A stretch of DNA of 64,000 bases from assembly GCF_001522545.3 (NCBI RefSeq), contig NC_031772.1, positions 1,806,603-1,870,602 on the forward strand, given 5' to 3'. The notes beneath the pieces were generated by a model. It did not search any database. It had not been told where the DNA came from and saw only the letters and a list, made by a program, of their open reading frames with translations. This document shows, one piece after another, positions 35,263 to 46,598 of this stretch; positions within the stretch are counted from its first letter, which is position 1, and each line of letters begins with the position of its first letter. Origin of the DNA: Parus major (Eukaryota > Chordata > Aves > Passeriformes > Paridae). A program made the position numbers and the translations under genes.

Positions 35263-38200
35263 TTTGCATGAAGAATGATGGTGTCTTGCCTATTCTGGAA
35301 GCTGTTTGGGTTTTTAGTAATAATTTCTACTAGGTTTTTGTCTGTTATTTATTTAGGCTTTTTTTTTGGTTATTATTTTATCTGCTACAATGAATTTACT
35401 ATTCTATTTTCAGACTATAGGGTGGTCTCTTCCCTGGTTTTAAAATTGTACAGAAAAGAAAACCCTGAAATGTTTTTTTTTTCAAAATACAAGTAGCTGA
35501 AGTTGTCTGGTTTATGAATCAGATAATTGCAAGCATGACTTTTATCAGATCTTAGTGCTTGCTTTTATTTCTGTAGCCTTAAAAGCTTCAGTTAATCATT
35601 CTCAATGGACTGAAAAATACTGTCCATGAAATCCAATAAATTTGGAAGCGTATCTTGTAAATCCTCAAACAGATGTTTAGGTTAAATATTGCCCATCTAA
35701 AAGCAGATATTGCTAATGAATATTAAGAGCTGCATAAAATTGCTGGAAACTCTTTTCTGCATCTTGAGAGAATCAATGTTAATAAGTCAGATCAGTCATT
35801 TTTATTTGGGCAATACAAAAAAACACATGTCTTCCTGCTTTGCCAGCTGCCATAAAATTTTGGAGGAAAGGTTGCTTCCAAGCTTTCCAAAGGGAATATT
35901 TCACAGAAGTATTTTGACCTTTGTAGCTCACAAAACCAATTGACTTCCTTTTCCCATAAACTATTTTCTGGCTGAGATTCTTCCACAGCAGAGCTTTAGT
36001 TGTGAGGGAAAATACCAGCTCCAAAAAAAAAATATCTGGGCTGCCTCCTGGTGGTTCTAGATACCATAAATTCCTCTTATTCAAGAAATTCCCTTTAAAG
36101 GAATGATCTTGCTCCAAATTTAGTATGTTCTCCCCCAATATTTCTTAATATTCAACCATTATATGTGCATGTTTGTGATAATTTAAAGAGCCACGAGGCA
36201 GATTATGCTAGTCACACACATTTTTTTTGTGGACAGTGTAGGAAAACCAAAACAAAAATAACCACTGACCAAAACAACAGCAACAAATCCCCAAACCCCC
36301 AGAATGAAAACATCATCTTGGGGCCAGCTCAATTTAACCAATTTAAAGCTGGATTTTTTCATCTTCCTTTAGTATTTGCAATCATTGTTTTTTTCTCAGT
36401 AATAAAACTGGATTTGCTCTTCCTGTTCTCCATGTAGGAGTTACCTGAGGAAAAACCACATAAAGGGAGTTGGTGTTTGTGAGGTAATTTCAGTATTCAC
36501 CTTTAATTCAGTTTGATTCCAGATTTCTGTGAAAGATGGAGTAGGTCCCTTGTGTGGTTTTATTTCTCACTGATATTTTTGATTTCTTGTGTGGTTTTAC
36601 TTCTCACTGATATTTTTGATTTCTTGTGTGGTTTTATTTCTCACTGATACTTTTGATTTCTTGTGTGGTTTTATTTCTCACTGATATTTTTCATTTCTTC
36701 AGAGACACTGCTCTGAGTGTCTACAGAGAACTAAGGTTAAAAACTTTGCTTCCCAAAAACGTTCAGCCAGCTGCCAATAATTGATTAAATACACAATACA
36801 CAAACAGGAGGAAGGATTAAGCTAACAAAAGAGTTAGTTTAAAATGAGTTGGAAAGGACTGAAATCATGATTGACTAGAAATCCTGCAGGGATATTAGCA
36901 ATGTATTTGATAGTTGCCAGGGAAACACAAGGTTCCAATGCCAGTGTGCATTGCACAGAAAGAGGAACTGGAGGAATTCTGGCAGTGACTGATCCACAGA
37001 TGAATCCAGCCTAGGTGAGCATCCTCTGCCCATGCTGGACCAGCAGTGCTTCACATCAGGATTCCAAACCCCAGCAGGGTATCAGGTTTGTCTGGTGAAG
37101 AAGTTTGTGCCTGGCTGGATGAACCCACAGGGCACCGTGGAGAGTGGAAATTAGAATGTAAAACCAATGTCAAGGTTAACACAGACTCAAAAACTGGATT
37201 ATGCTGATGGTCCACATTGATGTAACACAGAAATTCGTGTGGATTCCTAGAACTGCAGCAGAAGGTTTTGCAGTGTTCAGTGTCCAGCAGCATGCAGAAC
37301 TCTGAGGTCCTACAGCAAATGTTACACTTTATTTATTCTTCCTTAGGTGAAATGCAAAGGAATTTGCTGTTCAGATGTAGCACAAGTGACCAACTCAGGG
37401 ACTGACCCCAATCCTTTTGAAACATGAGTTCATACATTATGATGATAGATAGACATAATAGAGATGGAAATTGTAGAAGTTGTCCAAGCACAGCTACCAA
37501 AATAAGGGACCTGGCTCCTTGAAGTGGTTTAGTGAGGTCTGAAAGAAGAGAAAATACCTGCAAGAGGACATTGGGCTTTGCAACAACTCCTCTTCCTCAG
37601 TGCTGGAAGTGGTTCAGGCAAACCTCATCTGCAGACAGATTTGTGAGCAAAGTGAAGGCTCTGGGCTCAGATTGATCCCAGGAGCTTTGATGTTGTTGCA
37701 GCACACGTTGATCACCCTTGAGGAGCCCCGTGCTGGGACAATGAGCAGCTTTGGAGTACAGGTTACAGCTGGGGAAATGGCTCTTGGAGAGCTGAATTTC
37801 ACAGTGAAACTGCTGTAACTCTGGAAGCAGCCAAGGGTAGAAAATCTCCCACTGATGCTGTGTGAAAGGCACTGTTTGGAGTGCTTGAGGGAGCATCAGC
37901 ACCTCAGGATTTGTGAGGGGAATCCTCAAAGTTATCTCAGTATTGCCTCTAGGGAGAAAAGCCACAGCTGAGCGAGTGCCACCAACCTGTGTGCAGCCAC
38001 TGCTGGAGAGGTCACTTGTCTGGAGGCTGAATTACATGAATTCAAATAAATACATGTTGGAACTCTCCTGGGAAATATCAAAAAGACTGAATAATACTTA
38101 TTTCTTGCCAAATAGGCATTTCTACAAATTTCCACCTTGCCTACAGAATTGATTTTTCTGCATTAAGGAGATTGTTTTATAACTTAGCAGTACATAATTC

Positions 38201-41200
38201 TTGTTTCAGTTTGATGTTGGCATTTGGATCATTTTTCAATCGGTCGTACTAAGAAATGAAAGCTAATGGCTTCATTCAATAGTGGCTGAAATAATCCCCA
38301 GAAATGTCTTTTTCCATTGTAAATTGATGCATGTTGTTGTCATTATCTTATATAAATGATTGTGGGGTTTTGCTGCACTTTCTAGGCTCATCTCTGTTTT
38401 ATCCAATAAATCACAAGGAAAATGTAGTGAAGACCTGGCTGTCCTGTGATGTGCATGAAATATGTCTGTATCCATTATCCAGCTGCAGTTTGGGAATTGA
38501 TCACAGCTCTTGCTCACTGCCATGTTCCTGGCATATTTGGCAGCCAAAATGTCATTTCTAAGGTGGAGAAGGAAGTGACTGAGAAAGATTTGAATGAAAT
38601 ATGAACCTCATCTTTATGGGGCAGGAGTCAGGAGGAGACGGGAATGGTACAAAGCTTTTCCTGAGGCACACAGTCGAGCTGGAATGGAATTATTTGGAAA
38701 GCTGTAACTTTATCTGAAGTTATAAAATGGAACAGGGTTAACTTGGGCATCTTGTGTGGGTTTTGATGTTGTTTCTATGAAGACACTGAAGATGAAATAT
38801 CCCATAATTTGTGTCTTTTAACTGGGGGTTGTAAGAAGATGTTGCACAGCGAGAGTTTCCTTTTATTCAGGGTTTGCAAACCCTTGTCTCCTGTGGCATC
38901 TCCTGCTTCCCAGGCAGTGAGATGATTGAGCCAAGCCAAGCTCTGCTCTCTGGAGGAGTGGGAAGTAGGAAAGCAGCAATTGGAAAGCTGCAGCATATGA
39001 GCAATCTCCTCCTTCAGCAGCGTTCTTGAGCTTGGAGACAGCAAGCTGCGAGGAAAGGACACCAGCAATGGGCAGCTGTCACTTCTGCTGTTTAGCCACA
39101 GCGATTTTTATCAGAAGACAGAAAACAGTACATCAAGAGTAAACAGAAAACAAATAGCTCCACCATCTGCTGTGGTGGGAGCAGCCATATGGAGTGGGGT
39201 TCAAAGGGTGCTGTGTTCTGGTTTAACTCGTTCACAGCATCCCTGCTGTACTCAGGCAGGCGCTCTCATCTCAGCTCCTTCCCCACCAGCAGTGAGGGTG
39301 GAGCTGATCTCCCCACTTTATCAGCAGTGGCAAGAGAGGAGTTGGTGTAGGAGATGATATCCAGGGTCCAGCTTTTCTCAGCCAGTGGAAATCGGGTGTG
39401 CCATGGGGTACAAACCTGTGTTTTCTGAGGATGGGTGGTGGGGGCTGCAGCTCTGCTTCCAAAAGCTGTGTGAGAGCAAACCCAGACTGCGAGGACAGGG
39501 AGTGAGCAGAGAGTTTCTAAACCAGCAGCTCTGAACGTGTGGAACACACAAAAAACAAGATGGGAACTTAGGAGTGGGTTTGATACTTATTAATCCTTTA
39601 CTTTATGCACTTTTCCAGTGCAGCTGGATTTCCATAAGGGAAGAGTGATCTTCCAGTGGGATGGAGTGTGGCTGATCTGCAGGCAGGGGTGGCAACCCCA
39701 GGTCCTTCATCTGCTTTGTCTAAAATCTATCCCCAAATCAAGAATGGTATTCCAACTTCCATTATTTCTATTTTTTCTCATCTGTTCTTCTAATGTTCTG
39801 AAATAGAAGGAACTGGCTCTTTACTTTGTGCTTGTAAAGATTCATGGTTTACTTTGTAAAATATATTTGAATCTAACATTTGGTGTAAAAGAGAAGCTTA
39901 AAGGAGAAAGTTGAAGGGATTAATCCCTTTAGTGTGCTGGGGTTTTATTTAGCTACTGAAACTGGAAAGGGTTTGGATTCAAATTAGATCAGAAATTAAG
40001 ATAAGTGTGGATGAAATTTGATCTGTAAAAGCAAATCTTGCCTGTAAGCCTGAGATGTGAGTTTCACTGTTAGGCATTTTGGGGTTGTTGGGAATCAAGC
40101 TAATGAAAATAAGATTTATAAATCCAAAAGGTTTGGAGGCAGCACTAAAGCAGTGACATCACAAGTGTGCCAACAGCTGGGTCTGCTGTGCCACAAAGGG
40201 CACATCCTTGTGCTCAGGGGTCTCTTTTTCCCTGGATTACAAATTTGTCACTGATAGAAGGTGAAATAGTCAGAAATGTGCATCCCCAAGTGCTCAGCTC
40301 ACTTTTGGCATCCCCGTTGTCATGGGAGCCTTTTGTCTATGTAGGAGTGAGAGGAATGCTGCAAATAAATGTTTTGAATACGTGGGATGGAATTTCTTCT
40401 CGATCAGAAAGGCAATTTGTGAGCAGGAGAACAACTGAGTGCCAAGGACAATTCTTGGGCTGTGAGAAACCCTGCTGTAATTCACTGGAGTGCTTTAGCC
40501 ATGGCAATTTATTTTGGGAGGGTGTTGAATTTAAAATTTCTAGGTCTTCTCTTGGGTTCTGTGTTTTGGGGATTTGCTTTAGTCTTTGGTTTAAACATTA
40601 ATGAACTACAAGAGTTTTCTTTATTCTGTTCAATACAGAACTGATTTGCTGACACCTTTTATTTCAGGATTATGTGTTCTCCTGGCAGAAGAAAACCAAT
40701 TGGCTTGCCCATGAAATACAGACTTATTAATTTTAACTTTCTTTTATGAAAATATCATGGTTTTGCATCTACTGAATTTAGAACAGATGCTTCTGTCTCT
40801 CTCTGCTTCCTTTTCTCCTGGAAAACCCAACAAAATTAGTTTTAAAAGCTTGTGTTGAAGTGCTATACTGAAATAGTTAATATACAGAAAAACTCAAACA
40901 TCTTTGTAATGAACTTGAAATATCAAGGCAATATTAGACAAAATGTAATCAAACAGTGCATCAGGACAGTTTTGCTAACTAATGGTAATTAAAACTTCCT
41001 CCTTTGCCTGCTTCCCTGTGCTCAAAACATAATTGATTGTATTAAAGTTTCTCAGAACTAAATACTTCAGCCCTGGGGTTAACCATATTTCTGGATATTT
41101 AATCACATCCAAAGAAACAGGGAAACAAAACAAGACAGGATGCCAGCCTCTGTGTGAAATAGAAAATAATATTGTTGTGTAACAATTAATTCTCTATCTA

Positions 41201-42263
41201 GGGGTGATCAGTTAAAGGCTTCAGCTAAATTAACTAAATAAAATAATTAAAAAATTATGTAGTAAATAAAATGTTACCCAAGTACAAAAATAATTTAGGA
41301 GGTTGTTTTTTTTATTCCAAATTAATTTTTGTAGGCTAATGAGTGTTGTGTGCTATTAGAGCTAATACAAGAGGTGATGTTGTGGAGCTTCAAAGCTCAA
41401 GCCAAGAAACCCATAGATTTAAAACTGGTGAAGAATAACTGCATTACTTTGGGATGATATAAGCATTCTGTCATAATGAGAGCAGTTATAATCTCAAATA
41501 TGAGTTATTCCTTCCTTTCAGCAGCTTTGCCTAAAGAGGCTGATGCATGTAATGTAAAAAAATCTGCTTTTTGTGAAGCCAGAGTTGTAATCCAGCAATC
41601 CCTTTCCCTCAATCCCGTATTGGGATTTATCAACCCTGGCTGTATTTTAATTCTGCAATCTCAATTTATGCATTTCCAGCAAGTTTCTTGAAAGTTGGGT
41701 CTTAGCCTCTGTAAAACTGCTCAATATTATAATTATGAATGATGTAACACCAGCTGATATTCAATCCTCTATTCTCATATATTCACCTCTGTTTTTCCTT
41801 GCTCAGAATAATTCTCTTTTGTAAGCTTTTCTTTTGTTACTTGAATGTATCTGATGGGGTTTGCAGCCTCTTGGTTTCCTGTAAAAATTAGGAATTCCCA
41901 GCAGGAAATTTTCCTTATTACAGTTACTACAGCATCAGATAAACTGGCTGTGAAAATATCCCAACAATTGAGCATTTCCAAATGGGTTTCACCATGATGG
42001 AATGCTGTATGATGGGCTACCAACAATATCCTCTGGAATCATTTGGTTGAATTTCTAATAGGCAGCAAATGTAGAAATTCTTTGTTTTAAATTAATATTT
42101 TTGCACATTTTACTATTTTTAATTTTTTTTACGTTCTTCTCACGTGAGAGGGTATTTGTGTGTATTATTAACACATTATGTCAGACTATTGGCTTAAACC
42201 TTGTATCTGGGAAATTGAGTTCTTTACAAAGCTGCAGTCAATGGTTCTGCTTCAAGTTCTGTT
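35263..42263 (+). other. Intron, about 7 kb
   Basis: AT-rich sequence. It contains the 37-bp tandem repeat at 36549-36697 and GC-richer patches around 39160-39540 where chance ORFs are longer. A good donor at 37014 (CCTAG then GTGAGC) has no matching acceptor with an open frame. No other element was recognised. Confidence 0.4.
36549..36697 (+). repeat. 37-bp tandem repeat, four copies
   Basis: The unit starts cttgtgtggttttatttctc and ends actgatatttttgattt. Four copies in a row differ by one or two bases (ttttac for ttttat, gatact for gatatt, catttc at the end). Confidence 0.92.
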
Positions 42264-42778
42264 NNNNNNNNNNNNNNNNNNNNNNNNNNNNNNNNNNNNN
42301 NNNNNNNNNNNNNNNNNNNNNNNNNNNNNNNNNNNNNNNNNNNNNNNNNNNNNNNNNNNNNNNNNNNNNNNNNNNNNNNNNNNNNNNNNNNNNNNNNNNN
42401 NNNNNNNNNNNNNNNNNNNNNNNNNNNNNNNNNNNNNNNNNNNNNNNNNNNNNNNNNNNNNNNNNNNNNNNNNNNNNNNNNNNNNNNNNNNNNNNNNNNN
42501 NNNNNNNNNNNNNNNNNNNNNNNNNNNNNNNNNNNNNNNNNNNNNNNNNNNNNNNNNNNNNNNNNNNNNNNNNNNNNNNNNNNNNNNNNNNNNNNNNNNN
42601 NNNNNNNNNNNNNNNNNNNNNNNNNNNNNNNNNNNNNNNNNNNNNNNNNNNNNNNNNNNNNNNNNNNNNNNNNNNNNNNNNNNNNNNNNNNNNNNNNNNN
42701 NNNNNNNNNNNNNNNNNNNNNNNNNNNNNNNNNNNNNNNNNNNNNNNNNNNNNNNNNNNNNNNNNNNNNNNNNNNNNN
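42264..42778. other. Assembly gap, 515 N
   Basis: Undetermined bases directly left of a GC-rich segment. GC-rich promoters are often lost in short-read bird assemblies, so the gap may hide more of the CpG island. Confidence 0.99.
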
Positions 42779-43200
42779 GGCTGTATTTAAACTCGGTTTT
42801 AAGCCGGGTTTAGGCGCTCCGGAGCGCGGCTCAGGCTCGCTGCCCGTGCCTCTGGCGCCATCTGTCGGCCGCGCTCGGTCCCTGCAGTGCCCGCCTGTGC
42901 CGAACCTCCCTGCGCTGCCTCCTTCTCCTTCCTCCTCCTCCTCCTCCCCTCCGGGCTGATTCCACAGCTCCTGGGAGCTCCCAGTTCCCCCGGGATGTTC
43001 GAACCAGCTCGTTCCTGTTGCTTCCTGCCCTGTTTAGGGCTGAGCGGCTCTTTGGGAAGCCAGCCCAAGGCTGGTCCGGGCGGTGCTGTGGGGGATGTGA
43101 GGATCAGTGTCCAGGACAGTGATCACCTCCAGCATCGCGGAATTTCACCCCGAGCAAGTGACACATCCTGCAAACCGAGTGAAACGTCTGGGAAAGCGTT
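42779..43200. promoter_or_regulatory. Gap-truncated CpG-rich segment, possible second promoter
   Basis: The first 130 bases after the gap are CG-dense (ggagcgcggctc, tggcgccatctgtcggccgcg) and the density falls off to about 43200. A minus-strand frame begins ATG at about 42860 (MAPEARAASLSRAPERLNPA), but no splice site supports it. The segment could be an internal or antisense promoter, or a lncRNA promoter, within the long gene. A 128-codon plus-strand frame follows (42887-43273), starting MPACAEPPCAASFSF. It looks non-conserved and is not called. Confidence 0.4.
42854..42868 (-). promoter_or_regulatory. CTCF-like site
   Basis: On the minus strand CCGACAGATGGCGCC matches the CTCF core CCASYAGRKGGCRS at all but one position, counting G as acceptable at position 3. 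It lies in the CpG-rich segment beside the gap. Confidence 0.4.
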
Positions 43201-45793
43201 CTGCTGCTGTGACAGCTCCAGAGAGACAGAAATCCCTGGGATGTGCTGGTCCCTGGCTGATGAGCCCTGCTGAGCTTTATTCAGGGCTCAGAGGGAAGAG
43301 AATCTCCCTGGATGAACAGAAACGCAGCAGGCACAGTGCTCCCTCCATCCCTGCACTGCAGCTGCTCCAGAGAGCCAGCCTGGCCAGCATCAGCCTCCCT
43401 GGGCACCACAAGTGCTGGAGGTGTGAGTCAGGAGGGGATAAAAGAAGGGTGGACAGAGGTGGGGAAGAGCCAGAGCTGGGCCCTGTGGCCAAAGTGGCCA
43501 AATTGGCCATTCCAGGCTGCATGGCATCCTGCTCCAGGCATGAACTGGGGGAGAACTGCCTGGGAGTGTGCTGAGCAATTGCACCACTTGTTTTCTGTAT
43601 TCTAATTATTTTAGCATATTGTTTTCCTTTTTGTCTTTGTCCTGTTAAATTATCTTCATGTCAAGGCACAAATTTTGGGTTTTCCCTCTCCTCTCACCCC
43701 CCTCTCCCACTGGGGAGGGGATGAGGGATCTGGGTGGTGTTCAGCTCCCTGCCCTGTGCAACCACAACAGTGACAAAGTAACTTCTTCACAGATGCACAG
43801 TGTGATCCATCAAAATTGCACGTTCTTTAAAATCCTGTCTCCTTCATTTTCAAACTCCAGTGGGTGTTAGAGAGGGTGGGAGCTGTTATTCTGCACAGTG
43901 TGAACCTCTTGGAAATGCAGACAAAGTGGAGCAGTTTAGGGCTGGCTGGGTTGGCTGCAAGCCCCCATGCAGGTGGAAATGTAATCTTGCCTCTTGTACC
44001 TCCTGCTGACTTCTTTTCTTTATGTCACTCTTGTTTCCCCCTCTCTGCTTCCAAAGTACACCTTGGCTGAGGTGAAACAAATATTTCCTCATGTTTGACC
44101 TGGATGGAGGGACACACCTTGTTTTTTGAGTTAAGTCTCTGCAAGTGACTCCAGGGAGATGAAAAGACTCAGAAATGCTGTCACAGATCATGTCCTGTAG
44201 CTAAAGGCAAGGTGTTCACCAGAAAAAAGGAATTTAAATTAAGAAAGAATGATGCTTATACTGCTAAATAGATGACAGCAAGCTTAGTCTGTCTTTGGTG
44301 GGTTTTTTGGTGGTTTGTTGTCTTTTTTTCCCCTGTGAAAAATGGAATTTTGTGACAAGTAAGATTTTTCATCTTGCTGTATGAGGGTTTTCAACTTCCT
44401 TGTGCCAGCTGTTAGAACAAAACAACTGAAACTTGTCATCTTGGGAACATTGTGAATCTTCACTGGGCATTTGGGTGGTCTGAAGGTGCTCGCTGTGCTC
44501 TCCTGGAATGACCTTACAAAGAGTGCCAGGAAGGGCGTTGTTCCATTTCATTTTGCATTTCATTTGCTCTGAAGACAATATGTTGCAATATATTTCTTGT
44601 TTTAGTGCTGTTCCATGTGGAAGAGTTGCAGGTCTTGAAAGCTGAAGGTCTCACAAAAAATAAATTAAAAGCAAATGTGATTTTATTTTTTAAAGAATTT
44701 AATTGATGTGTGTTATTTCTGCTGCAGTTCTAAAGCTGGTGAGGTTAAAACCAGCACACGTTGCTCAGGTTGCTGATCAGAGCACCTTGAAAGGCCATTT
44801 GCACTGGTTGGAGCCTAACTCTGGGTAAAACTGCTGGAATTTTCTTGGTGACAGAATGACACAATCACGGTGCTGAAGTGACCCAAATGCCTTCTCTGAT
44901 GGAGCTTTTGTCCTCACCCATCACCGAGGCCCTGAGTCAGGTTTGGATTTTGGAGTGCTGTGAAATTGCTCCTGTTTCCTCTCAAAGCACAAACTCCCTC
45001 CTGGCTCCATCTTTTCTCTGTGAATAAACACATCTCTCTCCTGGCCCAAACCCCATCCTCCCTCTGCAGGCACAAGGACAGTTTGGTGAATTCCAAACAA
45101 CTTCTCTAATAAAAGCAAAGGAAAAATCCCCCACCAAGTAAAACTTCTTCTCTCTGACTCTCAGTTTAGGCAAGAACTAATAAGATGAGGTATGATTCAT
45201 TAATGTTACATTTTTCTGATTTGTTCCTCAAACTGGAGGTTGTAAAAGAATTCTCAGGACTGCTTGTAAAGGCTTAAATGTTCTGTCTCCAAAATGATTG
45301 AAATGCTGTTCACTCTCCATGACTTCTGTTCATTTGAATCTGCCAAGACAGGTGCCAATTAGGGCTGCAGATGGTGCAAGCAACCAAACGGGGCCACCAA
45401 AGGGTTCCCTGAACATCTGAAATATCCCAGCTTTAAATGGCACCTGGAGCTGTGGTGTGACTCCACAGAGAGTTTTATACAGGTGGGGAGCCCTGTGGTT
45501 CTGTTGCCTTCCTGAAAATTCCCTTCTGCATTCCTTGGAGTTAATAGGCTGGTAAGGATCTCCAGGAGAGGAAAAGTTTCAGAAAGTTTGCAGATGTCTC
45601 ATTAGTACATTATTATAATGATCCCTGAGGGAGTGTGAATGAAAGAGTTCTGCTTTAAGATGACCTAATCTGGTGGTTTAAAGCAGTGTTTACTGTTCAG
45701 GGATGTGCCCTTAGCTATGCAGGACTGCAATTTCCCATTTCTTTGCAACAAGTCTTCAAATGATTTTACATTTTGATGTTGCATTTTCCTCAG
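43201..45793 (+). other. Intron with an LTR remnant
   Basis: It includes an LTR-like 3' end at 43590-43775. A donor-like GGAGGT then GTGAGT occurs at about 43427 in GC-richer sequence after the CpG segment and could belong to a noncoding transcript. The remainder is AT-rich with no further features. Confidence 0.35.
43590..43775 (+). mobile_element. Avian ERV LTR remnant (3' part)
   Basis: The run ttttagcatattgttttcc, then cttgtcctgttaaattatc-like text, then cccctctcccactggggagg and tgtgcaaccacaacag follows the order of the 3' half of a common avian ERV LTR: AT-rich, C-rich, a GGGGAGGGG stretch, a terminal aaccacaac. No internal retroviral region is next to it, so it is probably a solo or broken LTR. 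This is recognised from memory of the family's style, not by alignment. Confidence 0.5.
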
Positions 45794-45848
45794 CCTTTCC
45801 TGCAAAGATTTAAAATGGAAAAAATCTTTTCCATATTGAATACTTCAG
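45794..45848 (+). CDS. Candidate coding exon of the long plus-strand gene
   Basis: The acceptor is excellent (tttgatgttgcattttcctcag) and the donor is good (ACTTCAG then GTAATT). The 55-nt segment is open in only one frame (phase 0 to 1) and reads PFLQRFKMEKIFSILNTS. The left-over G joins AA of the exon at 51456 to make Glu. It fits in phase after the exon at 26475. The family is not recognised. Confidence 0.38.
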
Positions 45849-46185
45849 GTAATTTTTTGCTTATTTTTGTTAATGATTTGAATGAGGCCATGCCTGGTAG
45901 CTGCCAGTCTCCTACACCTCAGCTGGGCTGGAGAGCTAGGCCAGCTTTCCAGGCTTAGCAATCATCTGTTTGTTGTTTGGCCAGCTCAGAGGTGGCTCAG
46001 AGGGATCTGATGGTTCTGTGCATCCATCCAGGTGCTGCTGGGGGCTGGCTCTGGCCCGAGAGCTCACTGGAGCTACAGAGCCCTGTGCTCAGAGCTTTGT
46101 GACCCAGCTGCTGCTCCAAACCCTGGCCAGAACCAGCTCTTCATCATTTCTGGGACTCGGCTTTGGCTGAGGCACTGAGAGGTGG

Positions 46186-46598
46186 TGGCTTTGGGTCTGC
46201 GTTTGGGCTGGGCTTTGGGTCTGCATTTGTTTCTGGGCTGGGCTTTGGGTCCGCGTTTGGGCTGGGCTTTGGGTCCGCGTTTGGGCTGGGCTTTGGGTGC
46301 CTGTTTGGGCTGGGCTTTGGGTGCCTGTTTGGGCTGGGCTTTGGGTGCCTGTTTGGGCTGGGCTTTGGGTCCCTGTTTGGGCTGGGCTTTGGGTCCCTGT
46401 TTGGGCTGGGCTTTGGGTCCCTGTTTGGGCTGGGCTTTGGGTCCGCGTTTGGGCTGGGCTTTGGGTCCGCGTTTGGGCTGGGCTTTGGGTCCCTGTTTGG
46501 GCTGGGCTTTGGGTCCCTGTTTGGGCTGGGCTTTGGGTCCGCGTTTGGGCTGGGCTTTGGGTGCCTGTTTGGGCTGGGCTTTGGGTGCCTGTTTGTCT
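46186..46598 (+). repeat. 24-bp G-rich minisatellite, about 17 copies
   Basis: The unit gggctgggctttgggt is followed by an 8-base variable end: ccgcgttt, gcctgttt or ccctgttt. One early copy has a 6-base insert. Because 24 is divisible by three and no unit contains a stop, all frames stay open over about 400 bases. That gives spurious peptides such as repeated GLGFGSLF on the plus strand and NRDPKPSP on the minus strand. Each unit carries three GGG runs. Confidence 0.97.

Noticed and set aside
42101..42813. ORFs of 211-229 codons
   Set aside because: They are drawn across the 515-N gap.
43107..43574. 155-codon plus-strand ORF after the second CpG segment
   Set aside because: It overlaps other open frames on both strands in GC-rich sequence; no start context or domain.
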